Shown: one piece after another, positions 30,288 to 38,863 of the stretch
Layout: each line of letters begins with the position of its first letter
Position numbering within the stretch: the stretch's first letter is position 1
Assembly (NCBI GenBank): GCA_019352035.1
Contig: JABBNZ010000004.1
Span: forward strand, 36,193-100,192
Source: Pseudomonadota bacterium
GTDB lineage: Bacteria > Pseudomonadota > Gammaproteobacteria > Steroidobacterales > Steroidobacteraceae
Direction of reading: 5' to 3'
Length of the DNA: 64,000 nt
The notes under the pieces: generated by a model
Told to the model about the DNA's origin: nothing
Databases searched by the model: none
Seen by the model: the letters and a program-made list of their open reading frames with translations, nothing else
Position numbers and translations under genes: made by a program

Positions 30288-31133
30288 ATGCGATTACAGT
30301 ACCTGATATGCTCCCTGATTGGTATGAGCGAGACCCACGTTCCTTCCGTGCCCGAGCCGCCCAAGCGCGAGCGCATTGCCCTGACGCGCGAGATCAGCTC
30401 CGCGCTGTCGCGGTGCGAGCTCACTCATCTGCAGCGCGCCGCCATCGATGTTGCCCTCGCCCGGGAGCAACATCGTGCCTACGAGCAGGCACTGCGCGAT
30501 CTCGGCTGGCGGATCGAGAGCCTCCCGGAGGAGCCCGAGCTTCCCGATTCCGTTTTCGTGGAAGACACCGCCATCGTTCTGGATGAGGTGGCGGTGATTA
30601 CTCGTCCCGGAGCACCCTCACGCAGAGCGGAGACGGCGTCGATCGCGGCCGTGCTCGGAAAATACAGGGACCTGGTCTGCATCGAAAGCCCCGGCACGTT
30701 GGACGGCGGTGATGTGCTGCGCGTGGGGCGGTCGCTTTATGTGGGCACGTCCAGCCGCAGCAACTCGACCGGCATCGGGCGGCTCGGCGCGCTGCTTCGA
30801 CCTTTCGGATATCGGGTGCTGCCCGTGCCGGTGCAGGGGTGCCTTCATCTGAAGTCCGCCGTCACGCAGGTCACCGCCGGCGACTTATTGATCAACTCCC
30901 GGTATGTCGAGCGGCGGCACTTCCCGCAAATGCGCTTCATTGAAGTGGACGAATCGGAACCGTCGGGCGCCAACGCCCTCATGATCGGCGCCGACGTGAT
31001 CTATTCCCGCTCGTATCCCCGCACCGCCGAAATCCTGCGCCAACGCGGTATCCGGGTGAGCACGGTGGAGATGTCCGAGACGGAAAAGGCCGAGGGCGCC
31101 GTAACCTGTTGCAGTCTCTTGCTTTCGCCGTGA
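30288..31133 (+). CDS. Dimethylarginine dimethylaminohydrolase-like amidinotransferase-fold enzyme
   Basis: The 281-residue product has the pentein-fold features of DDAH. These are SVFVEDTAIVLDEVAVITRPGAPSRRAET, IESPGTLDGGDVLRVG, the catalytic-His region VQGCLHLKSAVTQV, and a C-terminal AVTCCSLLL containing the nucleophilic Cys. DDAH hydrolyses methylated arginine to citrulline and methylamines; other arginine deiminase-like activities remain possible. I start at the ATG at 30288 because GGAGG lies 9 nt upstream. An internal ATG at 30324 (MSETHVPSV) is an alternative. The adjacent divergent permease fits uptake of its substrate. Confidence 0.85.
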   Translation: MRLQYLICSLIGMSETHVPSVPEPPKRERIALTREISSALSRCELTHLQRAAIDVALAREQHRAYEQALRDLGWRIESLPEEPELPDSVFVEDTAIVLDEVAVITRPGAPSRRAETASIAAVLGKYRDLVCIESPGTLDGGDVLRVGRSLYVGTSSRSNSTGIGRLGALLRPFGYRVLPVPVQGCLHLKSAVTQVTAGDLLINSRYVERRHFPQMRFIEVDESEPSGANALMIGADVIYSRSYPRTAEILRQRGIRVSTVEMSETEKAEGAVTCCSLLLSP

Positions 31134-31158
31134 TGGCGATTACGCTCTGGCCGGGCGC

Positions 31159-32010
31159 TCACGCGCGATGAGCTTTCGACCAGCAGGCGAGCCAGCTCAT
31201 GCCCGCCGGCCTGCCTTCACTGACGAGGAGCCAGCGGTCTCGCTCCGGCCAGTGCGGCAGCACTGCGGCCGGGTCTCGGGGGCCTGCGCCGATGACCGCC
31301 ACCTCGTGGGTGTCACGAAAACGCTGGATGAGCGTGTCCGTTACATTCGGCACGAAGCAGTCGTGCGTCTCCACGATGATGTCGCATCGCGCCAGCTCGG
31401 GCACCTTCGCCGGATCGAGAAGCACGCCTTCGCAGCCTTCGCAATCCATCACGATGAGCGCAAAGGGCGCTGATCCGACGATTTGCGACAGCGCTTCGCA
31501 GGTGGCCGCCCCTCTCACGGTGAGGCGATCGCCGACACCGTTCTTGCCCGCGGCCTCGGCGCAGACGGCGCGGGCCATGGGGTCGAGGTCAAAGGCGAAG
31601 ATCCTGGCGCCGGGCAGCATGCGTGCGAGGCCGACAGCGTAGTACCCTTCCGCGCAGCCGACGTTGATCACCCATCCAGGCGAGCGATCGCAAGCGGTGC
31701 GCAGCGCCGGATGGAGCTCCGCTTCGTAAAGTCCCGCGAGCTTCGAGGCCTTGTCTCCCCCGCGTGCCCACGAAGCCCTGTCCGTCAGGAGCATGCCGGC
31801 GAACGGACCGTGCTGGACCACGTTGCCGCACTCGGCGGCCATCTTGGCCGACAACTCGTTCCGGCGCAGCTGATAGACGACCTTGTAAGCCTTCTCGATG
31901 CCGACCAGGCGCGAGACGAGGCCGACCATGGAGTTCTTCAGCCCCATCCCGACTACCCGATCGAATGACTGATCAGTGGCAAGCTCCCCCCAGGATCGAG
32001 TGCACGGCAC
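31159..32010 (-). CDS. FkbM-like SAM-dependent methyltransferase
   Basis: The 283-residue ORF contains a Rossmann methyltransferase domain. The SAM loop is VINVGCAEGYYAVGLARMLP with an acidic strand end IFAFDLDP. LIVMDCEGCEGVLLDP follows (the D-x-E-G signature of FkbM-like enzymes), then CDIIVETHDCF. Acceptor unknown; FkbM relatives often methylate sugars or natural products. The track start is a GTG at 32010; an ATG at 31947 (MGLKNSMVG) is a reasonable alternative because the preceding residues look non-conserved. It is not obviously part of either neighbouring pathway. Confidence 0.75.
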   Translation of the reverse strand: MPCTRSWGELATDQSFDRVVGMGLKNSMVGLVSRLVGIEKAYKVVYQLRRNELSAKMAAECGNVVQHGPFAGMLLTDRASWARGGDKASKLAGLYEAELHPALRTACDRSPGWVINVGCAEGYYAVGLARMLPGARIFAFDLDPMARAVCAEAAGKNGVGDRLTVRGAATCEALSQIVGSAPFALIVMDCEGCEGVLLDPAKVPELARCDIIVETHDCFVPNVTDTLIQRFRDTHEVAVIGAGPRDPAAVLPHWPERDRWLLVSEGRPAGMSWLACWSKAHRA

Positions 32011-32162
32011 CGCCCCCGCAGAGGAATCTGCGCTGATGCGGTCCGGCTCTTTCGGGAACTATAGGCCGATCAGCGGTCGCTGACCATAATGATGCCGGCC
32101 GCGTCAGCTGCGGCGCGGCGGATCAGAGTGCCGATCGCAGAGCCGCCGGTTGCTGCTGGCGC

Positions 32163-32180
32163 CGCGGGCCTCGGCCCGCG
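32163..32180 (-). terminator. GC-rich hairpin after the sulfolactate operon
   Basis: CGCGGGCC-TC-GGCCCGCG is a perfect 8-bp inverted repeat about 11 bp beyond the stop of the last minus-strand operon gene. No U-tract follows, so termination by this hairpin alone is uncertain. Confidence 0.35.
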
Positions 32181-32191
32181 CGGAGCGGTGT

Positions 32192-33643
32192 CTAGAGCCC
32201 GCCCACGCAGACGTACTTGAGCTCGGTGTAGTCGAGAATCCCGTACTTGGAGCCTTCGCGGCCGATGCCCGATTCCTTGACGCCGCCGAAGGGCGCCACC
32301 TCGGTCGAGAACAGCCCCGTGTTGAGTGCGACCATGCCGCACTCGAGCGCCTCGGACACCCGCCAGCTGCGGGCGAGATCGCGGGTGTAGAGATAAGACG
32401 CCAGGCCGAACTCGGTCGCATTGGCGAGCGCGATCGCCTCGGCTTCGGAAGCGAATCTGAACAGGGGCGCGACCGGCCCAAAAGTCTCTTCGCGCGCGAT
32501 GCACATGTCCGTCGTGGCATCGGTGATCACGGTCGGCTCGAAAAACGTGCCGCCGAGCGCGTGGCGCTTGCCGCCCGTGATGACCTTGGCGCCCTTGGCC
32601 GTAGCGTCTGACAAGTGCCGCTCGACTTTGCCCATGGCCTTGGCATCGATCAGCGGTCCCTGATCGGTGGGGCCCGCGAGCCCATCGCCGACGCGCAGCT
32701 GCTCGACGGCTGCCTTCAGCTTGCGTGCGAACTCCTCGTACACCCCGTTCTGGATCAGAAAGCGGTTGGGACAGACGCAGGTCTGACCGGTGTTGCGGTA
32801 CTTGCCGGCCATCGCGCCCTGCACGGCCGCATCGATGTCCGCGTCGTCGAAGACGATGAAGGGCGCATTGCCGCCCAGCTCGAGGGACAACTTCTTCAGC
32901 GTGCTCGCGCTTTGCGCCATCAACCGCTTGCCGACGGCCGTCGAGCCCGTGAAGGTGATCTTGCGCACCAGGGGACTCGATGTCATCTCGCCCCCGATCG
33001 CGGCGGCATCGCCGGTGACGACGTTGAATACGCCCGGCGGGACACCCGCCCGGCATGCCAGCTCGGCGAGCGCCAGCGCGGAGAAGGGCGTCTGCGGCGC
33101 GGGCTTGCACACGAAAGTGCATCCGGCGGCGAGCGCCGCGCCAGCCTTGCGCGCGATCATGGCGGCCGGGAAGTTCCAGGGCGTGATCGCCGCCACGACA
33201 CCGATCGGCTGGCGCAGCACCATGATGCGCTTGTCGGCGGCGTGTCCGGGGATGATGTCGCCGTACACGCGCCGGGCTTCCTCGCTGAACCACTCGATGA
33301 ATGCGGCCGCGAAGGCGATCTCGCCGCGGGCCTCGGCCAGGGGCTTGCCCTGCTCGGCGGTCATCAGGATGGCGAGATCGCTCTGATGCGCCAGCATGAG
33401 CTCGAACCAACGGCGCAGGACGATGGCTCGCTCCCGGGCGGACCGCGCGGCCCATTGCGGCAGCGCGCCGGCGGCCGCCTCGATCGCCCGCCGCGTCTCG
33501 GCCGCGGCCATATCCGGCACCGTTCCGAGTGCCGCGCCGGTCGCCGGGTTGTGCACGGCGAGGGTCGCTCCTTGCGCCGCGTCCACCCAATCGCCGCCAA
33601 TGAGACACTGCTGCCGCAGCAGCGCCGGATCCTGGAGTTTCAA
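32192..33643 (-). CDS. Sulfolactaldehyde dehydrogenase (SSADH-like aldehyde dehydrogenase)
   Basis: A 483-residue NAD(P)-dependent aldehyde dehydrogenase. ITPWNFPAAMIARKAGAALAAG, FTGSTAVGKRLM, the general-base motif LELGGNAPF and the catalytic Cys 289 in NTGQTCVCPNRFL place it in the succinate-semialdehyde dehydrogenase clade. The sulfolactaldehyde dehydrogenase of the Pseudomonas putida SQ1 sulfo-ED pathway is of the same clade. In this cluster it would oxidise 3-sulfolactaldehyde from the aldolase to (S)-sulfolactate. The start is TTG at 33643, overlapping the slcC stop by 4 nt (TTGA). Last gene of suyA-suyB-comC-slcC-this gene. Succinate semialdehyde remains a possible substrate. Confidence 0.85.
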   Translation of the reverse strand: MKLQDPALLRQQCLIGGDWVDAAQGATLAVHNPATGAALGTVPDMAAAETRRAIEAAAGALPQWAARSARERAIVLRRWFELMLAHQSDLAILMTAEQGKPLAEARGEIAFAAAFIEWFSEEARRVYGDIIPGHAADKRIMVLRQPIGVVAAITPWNFPAAMIARKAGAALAAGCTFVCKPAPQTPFSALALAELACRAGVPPGVFNVVTGDAAAIGGEMTSSPLVRKITFTGSTAVGKRLMAQSASTLKKLSLELGGNAPFIVFDDADIDAAVQGAMAGKYRNTGQTCVCPNRFLIQNGVYEEFARKLKAAVEQLRVGDGLAGPTDQGPLIDAKAMGKVERHLSDATAKGAKVITGGKRHALGGTFFEPTVITDATTDMCIAREETFGPVAPLFRFASEAEAIALANATEFGLASYLYTRDLARSWRVSEALECGMVALNTGLFSTEVAPFGGVKESGIGREGSKYGILDYTELKYVCVGGL

Positions 33644-34563
33644 CTGAGCGCATCCTTCACGGCGCGGGCGACCACCTGGCTGACGCGCACGTTCGATTCC
33701 TCGGTCACGCCGGCGATGTGGGGCGTCAGTACGAGGTTGGGCAGGTCTCGCCAGGCTTGCGCGGCGGCGGCCGTCAGCGGCTCGCTCTCGAATACATCGA
33801 GCGCCGCGCCGCCCAGCCGCTTCGAGCGCAGCGCTTCGATGACGGCGGCCTCATCGGCCACGCCGCCGCGCGCCGCATTGATCAGGATCGATCCAGGCCG
33901 CATCTGCTCGATGGCCCCCGCATCGATCAGGTGACGGGTTTGCTGCGTGAGCGGCGTGTGGAGGCTCACGACATCGCTCATCGCCAGGAGCTGGGGCAAC
34001 TCGAGGCGCTCGATGCCGCGCCAGGCCGCATTCCGCGGCTCCACGAACGGATCGTACGCGGCCACGGACATTCCCAGGGCGATTGCCTTTTGCGCCGTGA
34101 GACGCGCTATGGCGCCGAATCCGACCAGCCCGAGGCGCTTCCCGGCCAGCTCCTGCCCGATCAGCTCCATGCGGGGCCACTTGCCCGCAACGACCGCCTC
34201 GGTCGCGAACCATGCGCGGCGCAAGAGCAGCATGGCGGCGCAAATGACGTATTCCGCGACGGCCAGATCGTTCGCGCCGGTTGCGGGGTACACCCGGACA
34301 TTTCGGGCCGTGCAGGCGGCAACGTCTATGTTGTCCAAACCCACGCCGAGCCGGCCGACGACGCGCAGCCGCGGCGCCGACTCGAGCAGCGCTGCGCGCA
34401 CTTGCGTGCGGTTGCGCACCACGAGCGCACGGCAGTCGCTCAACGCGGACCCGAGCAGCTGCGGCTGATCGACGAGCTTCGGGTCATAGAGCACCTCGAA
34501 AGCGCCCAGGTGCTCGCGGATTGCCGCCTCATCCATGAATTCAGTGATCACGATGTCGGTCAT
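33640..34563 (-). CDS. slcC: (S)-sulfolactate dehydrogenase-like D-2-hydroxyacid dehydrogenase
   Basis: The 307-residue protein has the D-isomer-specific 2-hydroxyacid dehydrogenase fold: GLVGFGAIA (NAD motif), catalytic Arg in INAARGGVADE, Glu in DVFESEP and His in LTPHIAG. SlcC oxidises (S)-sulfolactate to 3-sulfopyruvate with NAD. Placement between comC-like and sulfolactaldehyde dehydrogenase genes in a suyAB operon is the known slcC context. Its start overlaps the comC stop by ATGA. A generic phosphoglycerate-dehydrogenase-like function is the fallback. Confidence 0.82.
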   Translation of the reverse strand: MTDIVITEFMDEAAIREHLGAFEVLYDPKLVDQPQLLGSALSDCRALVVRNRTQVRAALLESAPRLRVVGRLGVGLDNIDVAACTARNVRVYPATGANDLAVAEYVICAAMLLLRRAWFATEAVVAGKWPRMELIGQELAGKRLGLVGFGAIARLTAQKAIALGMSVAAYDPFVEPRNAAWRGIERLELPQLLAMSDVVSLHTPLTQQTRHLIDAGAIEQMRPGSILINAARGGVADEAAVIEALRSKRLGGAALDVFESEPLTAAAAQAWRDLPNLVLTPHIAGVTEESNVRVSQVVARAVKDALS

Positions 34564-35576
34564 CGGGTCGCCTCCGCCTGCTCCGCCAGTCCGATCAGCG
34601 TCGAGTGCAACGCCGCGGGGACATTCACGCCCTGCGCTTCGGCGCGCGCGCGGCTCGCCAGCCTCCGGTCGCCGGGAATCCTGACGCCGCTCTCGGATCC
34701 CATCGCCGCGAGCAGGTCCGACATCCGCGCGCCGAAGCCGTCGCCCGAAAGACTGTCGGCGTCCAACGCGATCAGCACCTGCCCCACGGCGGGAGGCGCT
34801 CCCCGCTCATCGAGGAACGAGCTGGCTTCCCAACCGTAGTGTCCGCCCGCGAGGGCACCGCACAGAATCTCGACGATCAGCGCCAGGGCGGCGCCCTTTG
34901 CTCCCCCGGCTCCCGTCAGTGCACCCGATAGCGCCGCAGCGGGATCGGTCGTGGGCCGGCCCGCACTGTCGATGGCCCAGTCCGCAGGAATCGTCTCGCC
35001 GGCTTTCTGGGCGGCGACGATGCGGCTGCGAGCCACCTGCGACAGCGCCATGTCGATGACCAGCGGGTCGCGGCCGGCGAGCGGCGCCGCGAAGGCGATC
35101 GGATTGGTTCCCATCATGGGCCGGATGCCGCCCGCGAACGCCATGGCGCGGGGTGTGTTGGAGCAAATGAGTCCCACACAACCCTGTTGCGCCAGACGCT
35201 CGACGGTGAGGCCCGCCGCGCCGATGTGATGCGACCGATGAATCGCGGCGGTGGCCACGCCATATTCCCGCGCCAGGCCGGGAAGAGTCTCGACCGCAAG
35301 GTCGAGCGCCGGGTAGGCGAAACCGCATGCCGCGTCGATGCGCACGGCAGCCGGCCGAATGCGCCGAAAGCTCGGAAGGGCCCGCCCGTCGACTTTGCCC
35401 GCGCGCACCTGGGCGGCATAGCTCGGGATGCGTCCGAGGCCGTGGCCGGACTGCCCGTCGATCTCGGCTGCCACCAGCGCGCGTGCGGTCGATGCGCTCT
35501 GGCCCGCGGCGGCGCCGCTGGCGGTGAGGGCGCACTGCGCGAGCTGTCGGCACTCGGCAATGCTGAGCGTCGGCAT
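34560..35576 (-). CDS. comC: (R)-sulfolactate dehydrogenase-like enzyme (malate/L-lactate dehydrogenase type 2 family)
   Basis: The 338-residue protein belongs to the Ldh_2/MDH2 family: DGQSGHGLGRIPSY, IHRSHHIGAAG, MAFAGGIRPMMGTNPIAFAAPL and GAKGAALALIVEILCGALAG are typical signatures. ComC reduces 3-sulfopyruvate to (R)-sulfolactate. Together with SlcC it inverts the stereochemistry of sulfolactate so that SuyAB can act. It lies 12 nt after suyB and overlaps slcC. Substrate assignment is from context. Confidence 0.82.
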   Translation of the reverse strand: MPTLSIAECRQLAQCALTASGAAAGQSASTARALVAAEIDGQSGHGLGRIPSYAAQVRAGKVDGRALPSFRRIRPAAVRIDAACGFAYPALDLAVETLPGLAREYGVATAAIHRSHHIGAAGLTVERLAQQGCVGLICSNTPRAMAFAGGIRPMMGTNPIAFAAPLAGRDPLVIDMALSQVARSRIVAAQKAGETIPADWAIDSAGRPTTDPAAALSGALTGAGGAKGAALALIVEILCGALAGGHYGWEASSFLDERGAPPAVGQVLIALDADSLSGDGFGARMSDLLAAMGSESGVRIPGDRRLASRARAEAQGVNVPAALHSTLIGLAEQAEATR

Positions 35577-35588
35577 GCGCGCTGCGGA

Positions 35589-36764
35589 TCAGGCGCTGCG
35601 ATAGAGCTTGGTCATCACGAACTCGTGATGGCCCAGCGCCTCGGCGCAGGTGTAGCGCCCGTTCGCCGTCTGCACGATCGCCTCGATCAGCGCATCCCCC
35701 GCCTGAGCGATGGTCATCTCACGGCGCACGATGGCCGAGACATCCACGTCGATGTGCTCGCTCATGGTGCGCACGGTGCGCGGATTGCCGCTGATCTTGA
35801 TGACCGGCATGATCGGATTGCCGATGATGTTGCCCTGGCCGGTCGGGAAGCAGTGCACCACGTAGCCGGCCGCGGCCTGCAGCGTGCAGCACTCCGCCGC
35901 GGCGGAGGAGGTGTCCATGAAGTACAGGCCCGGTCCGCGCGCCGGCGCCTCGGCCGGCTGCAGCACGTCGATGAAGCTCACGCGCTTGCCGATCTTCTCG
36001 AGATTGCCGAGCGCCTTCTCCTCGATGGTGGTCAGGCCGCCCGCGATGTTGCCCTTGGTGGGCTGGCTGTCGGAGAGGTCGGAGGTCTTGTGGGCCTCGA
36101 TGACATCGTTCTGATACGCCGTCCAGGTGCGCATGAACTTCTCGGCGATCTCGGGGCTCGCGGCGCGGGCGGCCGCGAGGTGCTCGGCGCCGGTGAGCTC
36201 GGAGGTCTCGCCGAAGCAGCCGTACAGGCCCGCGGGGATGAGCTTGTCGTACATGTTGCCCACGGTCGGGCAGGAGGCGAGCCCGGTCGTAGTGTCGCTT
36301 TCGCCGCATTTCGCGGCCACCCACAGCTCCGCGAGCGGGAGTTCCTGTCGGACCTGACCGGTGGCGAAATGGACGAACTCCTTCGCCTTGCGCGACGCCG
36401 CGGCGACGGTCGCAATGTCGCCGTTGCCCTCGATCGAGAAGCCCGCGACGGGCTTGCCCGTCGCGGCGATGCCATCGACCACGCGCTGGGTCCACTGCGG
36501 CTCGATGCCGATGACGATGCAGGCCGCGACGTTCGGGTTGGCGCCCGTGCCGATCATCGTGCGGAAGTGCAGGTCCAGATCCTCGCCGAACTGCAGCCGG
36601 CCGTAGGCGTGGGGCAGGGCGATGGCGCCCTTGATGTGAGCGGCGACAGCCTCGCACGCCGCGTTGGAGATATCGTCGAGGGGCAGGATGGCGACGTGGT
36701 TGCGCACGCCGATGCGGCCGTTCTCGCGGCGATAACCCCAGATGGTCCGGTTCACAGTTGCCAT
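35589..36764 (-). CDS. suyB: (R)-sulfolactate sulfo-lyase large subunit (UxaA-family lyase)
   Basis: The 391-residue protein is a UxaA/GarD-type iron-dependent lyase. [40 protein letters not shown] and [24 protein letters not shown] correspond to family metal/substrate blocks. Altronate and galactarate dehydratases are usually one longer chain. Here the SAF-type domain is a separate 96-aa gene 4 nt upstream, exactly the SuyA/SuyB arrangement. SuyAB splits (R)-sulfolactate into pyruvate and sulfite, cleaving the C-S bond. The downstream comC- and slcC-like genes support this over sugar-acid dehydration. Confidence 0.85.
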   Translation of the reverse strand: MATVNRTIWGYRRENGRIGVRNHVAILPLDDISNAACEAVAAHIKGAIALPHAYGRLQFGEDLDLHFRTMIGTGANPNVAACIVIGIEPQWTQRVVDGIAATGKPVAGFSIEGNGDIATVAAASRKAKEFVHFATGQVRQELPLAELWVAAKCGESDTTTGLASCPTVGNMYDKLIPAGLYGCFGETSELTGAEHLAAARAASPEIAEKFMRTWTAYQNDVIEAHKTSDLSDSQPTKGNIAGGLTTIEEKALGNLEKIGKRVSFIDVLQPAEAPARGPGLYFMDTSSAAAECCTLQAAAGYVVHCFPTGQGNIIGNPIMPVIKISGNPRTVRTMSEHIDVDVSAIVRREMTIAQAGDALIEAIVQTANGRYTCAEALGHHEFVMTKLYRSA

Positions 36765-36768
36765 GATC

Positions 36769-37059
36769 TCACCAGCGCTTCGTCTTCAGATTGTGGGTGT
36801 GCACGTGATCGCCGCGGCGGATCGGCGCGACGACTTTGCCGATGTCCTGGCCGTACTTGATCACCGAATCGCCGACGGCAAGGTCCCGCAACGCGACCTT
36901 GTGGCCGATCGGCACGTCCTGGTTGCACACGGCGCGAATTTCACTGTTATCCTCGGTCACGACACCCAGGATGTCGGGTCCGGCGGTGAGATTCTCGACC
37001 ACGACCACGCCGACGTTGTCGCGGTGGTCATGGACGAGCAATTGAGGCTGTCTCGGCAT
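36769..37059 (-). CDS. suyA: (R)-sulfolactate sulfo-lyase small subunit (SAF domain)
   Basis: A 96-residue SAF-domain protein ([27 protein letters not shown]...). [26 protein letters not shown] is the conserved core seen at the N-terminus of altronate dehydratases and in SuyA. First gene of the minus-strand operon, 4 nt before suyB. Its start is 53 bp from the divergent dehydratase gene, with a 19-bp palindromic operator between them. Confidence 0.85.
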   Translation of the reverse strand: MPRQPQLLVHDHRDNVGVVVVENLTAGPDILGVVTEDNSEIRAVCNQDVPIGHKVALRDLAVGDSVIKYGQDIGKVVAPIRRGDHVHTHNLKTKRW

Positions 37060-37084
37060 TGCGGCGGATCCTCGGTGGCGCAGC

Positions 37085-37103
37085 TCTTATATAAGATATA
37101 AGA
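37085..37103. promoter_or_regulatory. Palindromic operator 1 of the SQ regulon
   Basis: TCTTATATAAGATATAAGA has perfect 8-bp arms around an AAG spacer. It sits in the 53-bp divergent gap, 9 bp before the dehydratase ATG and 25 bp from the suyA start, so bound protein would cover both initiation regions. The same 19-mer recurs before the sulfoquinovosidase and TonB-receptor genes and nowhere else that I saw. Confidence 0.8.
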
Positions 37104-37112
37104 TATCGGAAT

Positions 37113-38846
37113 ATGGCAGACAGCACAAGGCTTCCGCTGCGCAGTGCCCGCTGGTTCGAGCGCAACGACATGCGCGGCTTCGCCCACCGCCAGCGGATGC
37201 AGCAGATGGGGCTGCGCCGCGAGGAATTCCTCGGCCGTCCGGTCATCGCGATCATCAATACGTGGAGCGACATGAGTCCGTGCCACGCGCACCTGCGTGA
37301 GCGCGCCGAGGCGGTGAAGCGCGGTGTCCTGCTCGCCGGCGGCTACCCCGCGGAGCTGCCGGCGCTCTCGGTAGGGGAGGTCATGGTCAAGCCCTCGACC
37401 ATGCTCTACCGGAACTTCCTCGCCATGGAGACCGAGGAGCTCCTGCGCTCGCATCCGGTGGATGGGGCGGTGCTGCTCGGGGGGTGCGACAAATCGATTC
37501 CCGGCATGCTCATGGGCGCGGCCAGCATGGACCTGCCGGCCATCATCTGCCCGGCCGGGCCGATGTCGAACGGACAGTGGCGCGGCGTGCGTACCGGTGC
37601 AGGGACGCACACGAAGAAGTACTGGGACGAGCTGCGGGCGGGAAACATCACCGCCGATGATTGGATCGAGCTCGAGTCGCGCATGACGCGCTCCATCGGC
37701 ACCTGCAACACCATGGGCACCGCATCGACCCTGAGCGCGATCGCGGAGGCGCTCGGCATGACCTTGGGCGGCGCCTCCTCGATCCCGGCGGCCGATTCCG
37801 GGCACGTGCGCATGGCGTCCGCATGCGGCGCGCGCATCGTGGCCATGGTCCGCGAGGATCTGCGGCCTTCGCGCATTCTGTCAGCGGCGGCATTCAGGAA
37901 CGCCGCCGCGGTGTACATGGCGCTCGGCGGCTCGACCAACGCGGCCATCCATCTCATCGCGATGGCGGGGCGGGCCGGCGTCGAGATGTCGCTGGATGAC
38001 CTTGCCGCAATCGCGCGCGAGATTCCGGTCTGCGCCAATCTCTTTCCCTCGGGCGATCGGCTCATGGAGGACTTCTTCTTCGCCGGGGGCCTGCCGGCGC
38101 TCCTCGCCAAGATCGCGGCCCGGCTCGATCTCGGCTGCCTCACCGTGGAAGGCCGCTCGCTCGGTGCCGTCATCGCCGGCGCGCAGTGTCACGACGACAC
38201 GATCATCCGTGGCCTGGACGATCCTGTCGTGCCGTTAAGCCGCGGCCGCACGCTCGATGTGCTGCGCGGCAATCTCTGTCCCGACGGCGCGGTCCTCAAA
38301 TCGAGCGCCGCCGATCCGCGGCTGATGCGCCACGAGGGCGCCGCGCTGGTATTCGATTCGCACGCCGAGCTCTCGGCGCGCATCGACGACCCGGCACTGC
38401 CCGTGGACGAGAGCACCGTCCTGGTGTTGCGCAACGCCGGGCCCGTCGGCGCGCCGGGGATGCCCGAATGGGGCAATCTGCCGATTCCGCGCAAGCTGCT
38501 CGCGCGCGGCGTGCGCGACATGGTCAGGCTTTGCGACGGCCGCATGAGCGGCACCCACTATGGCTGCTGCATCGTCCACGCCGCTCCGGAGTCGGCGATC
38601 GGCGGTCCGCTCGCGCTCTTGAAGACCGGCGACCGTGTCCGGCTGGACGTGCCCGCCGGCCGCCTGGACATGTTGGTGTCCGAGGAGGAGATCGCTGCCC
38701 GCCGCAGCGCCTGGCGCCCGCCGGCGCGGGAATACCTGCGCTCGTACGCGGCGCTGTACCAGGCGCACGTCACGCAGGCGCCGCAGGGCTGTGATTTCGA
38801 CTTCCTCACCGGACGCGCTCCCACCCCGGAGCCGCCGATTTTCTGA
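37113..38846 (+). CDS. 6-deoxy-6-sulfogluconate dehydratase (IlvD/Edd family)
   Basis: The 577-residue protein is an iron-sulfur dehydratase. It has the cysteine cluster ligands in LLGGCDKSIPGMLMG and SIGTCNTMGTASTLSA, PAIICPAGPMSNGQWRG, and CDGRMSGTHYGCCIVHAAPE near the C-terminus. The length fits sugar-acid dehydratases of the IlvD/Edd family. In the sulfo-ED pathway this class turns 6-deoxy-6-sulfogluconate into 2-keto-3,6-dideoxy-6-sulfogluconate (KDSG). First gene of the five-gene plus-strand operon, beside operator 1. Xylonate/arabinonate-type dehydration is the alternative if read without context. Confidence 0.87.
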   Translation: MADSTRLPLRSARWFERNDMRGFAHRQRMQQMGLRREEFLGRPVIAIINTWSDMSPCHAHLRERAEAVKRGVLLAGGYPAELPALSVGEVMVKPSTMLYRNFLAMETEELLRSHPVDGAVLLGGCDKSIPGMLMGAASMDLPAIICPAGPMSNGQWRGVRTGAGTHTKKYWDELRAGNITADDWIELESRMTRSIGTCNTMGTASTLSAIAEALGMTLGGASSIPAADSGHVRMASACGARIVAMVREDLRPSRILSAAAFRNAAAVYMALGGSTNAAIHLIAMAGRAGVEMSLDDLAAIAREIPVCANLFPSGDRLMEDFFFAGGLPALLAKIAARLDLGCLTVEGRSLGAVIAGAQCHDDTIIRGLDDPVVPLSRGRTLDVLRGNLCPDGAVLKSSAADPRLMRHEGAALVFDSHAELSARIDDPALPVDESTVLVLRNAGPVGAPGMPEWGNLPIPRKLLARGVRDMVRLCDGRMSGTHYGCCIVHAAPESAIGGPLALLKTGDRVRLDVPAGRLDMLVSEEEIAARRSAWRPPAREYLRSYAALYQAHVTQAPQGCDFDFLTGRAPTPEPPIF

Positions 38847-38863
38847 CACGGGACCCTGACGCC

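Noticed and set aside
35589-37059. Reading the UxaA-family pair as altronate or galactarate dehydratase of hexuronate catabolism
   Set aside because: The small SAF domain is a separate gene as in SuyA/SuyB, comC- and slcC-like genes are in the same operon, no uxaB/uxaC genes are present, and the linked GH31 carries the sulfonate-binding residues.
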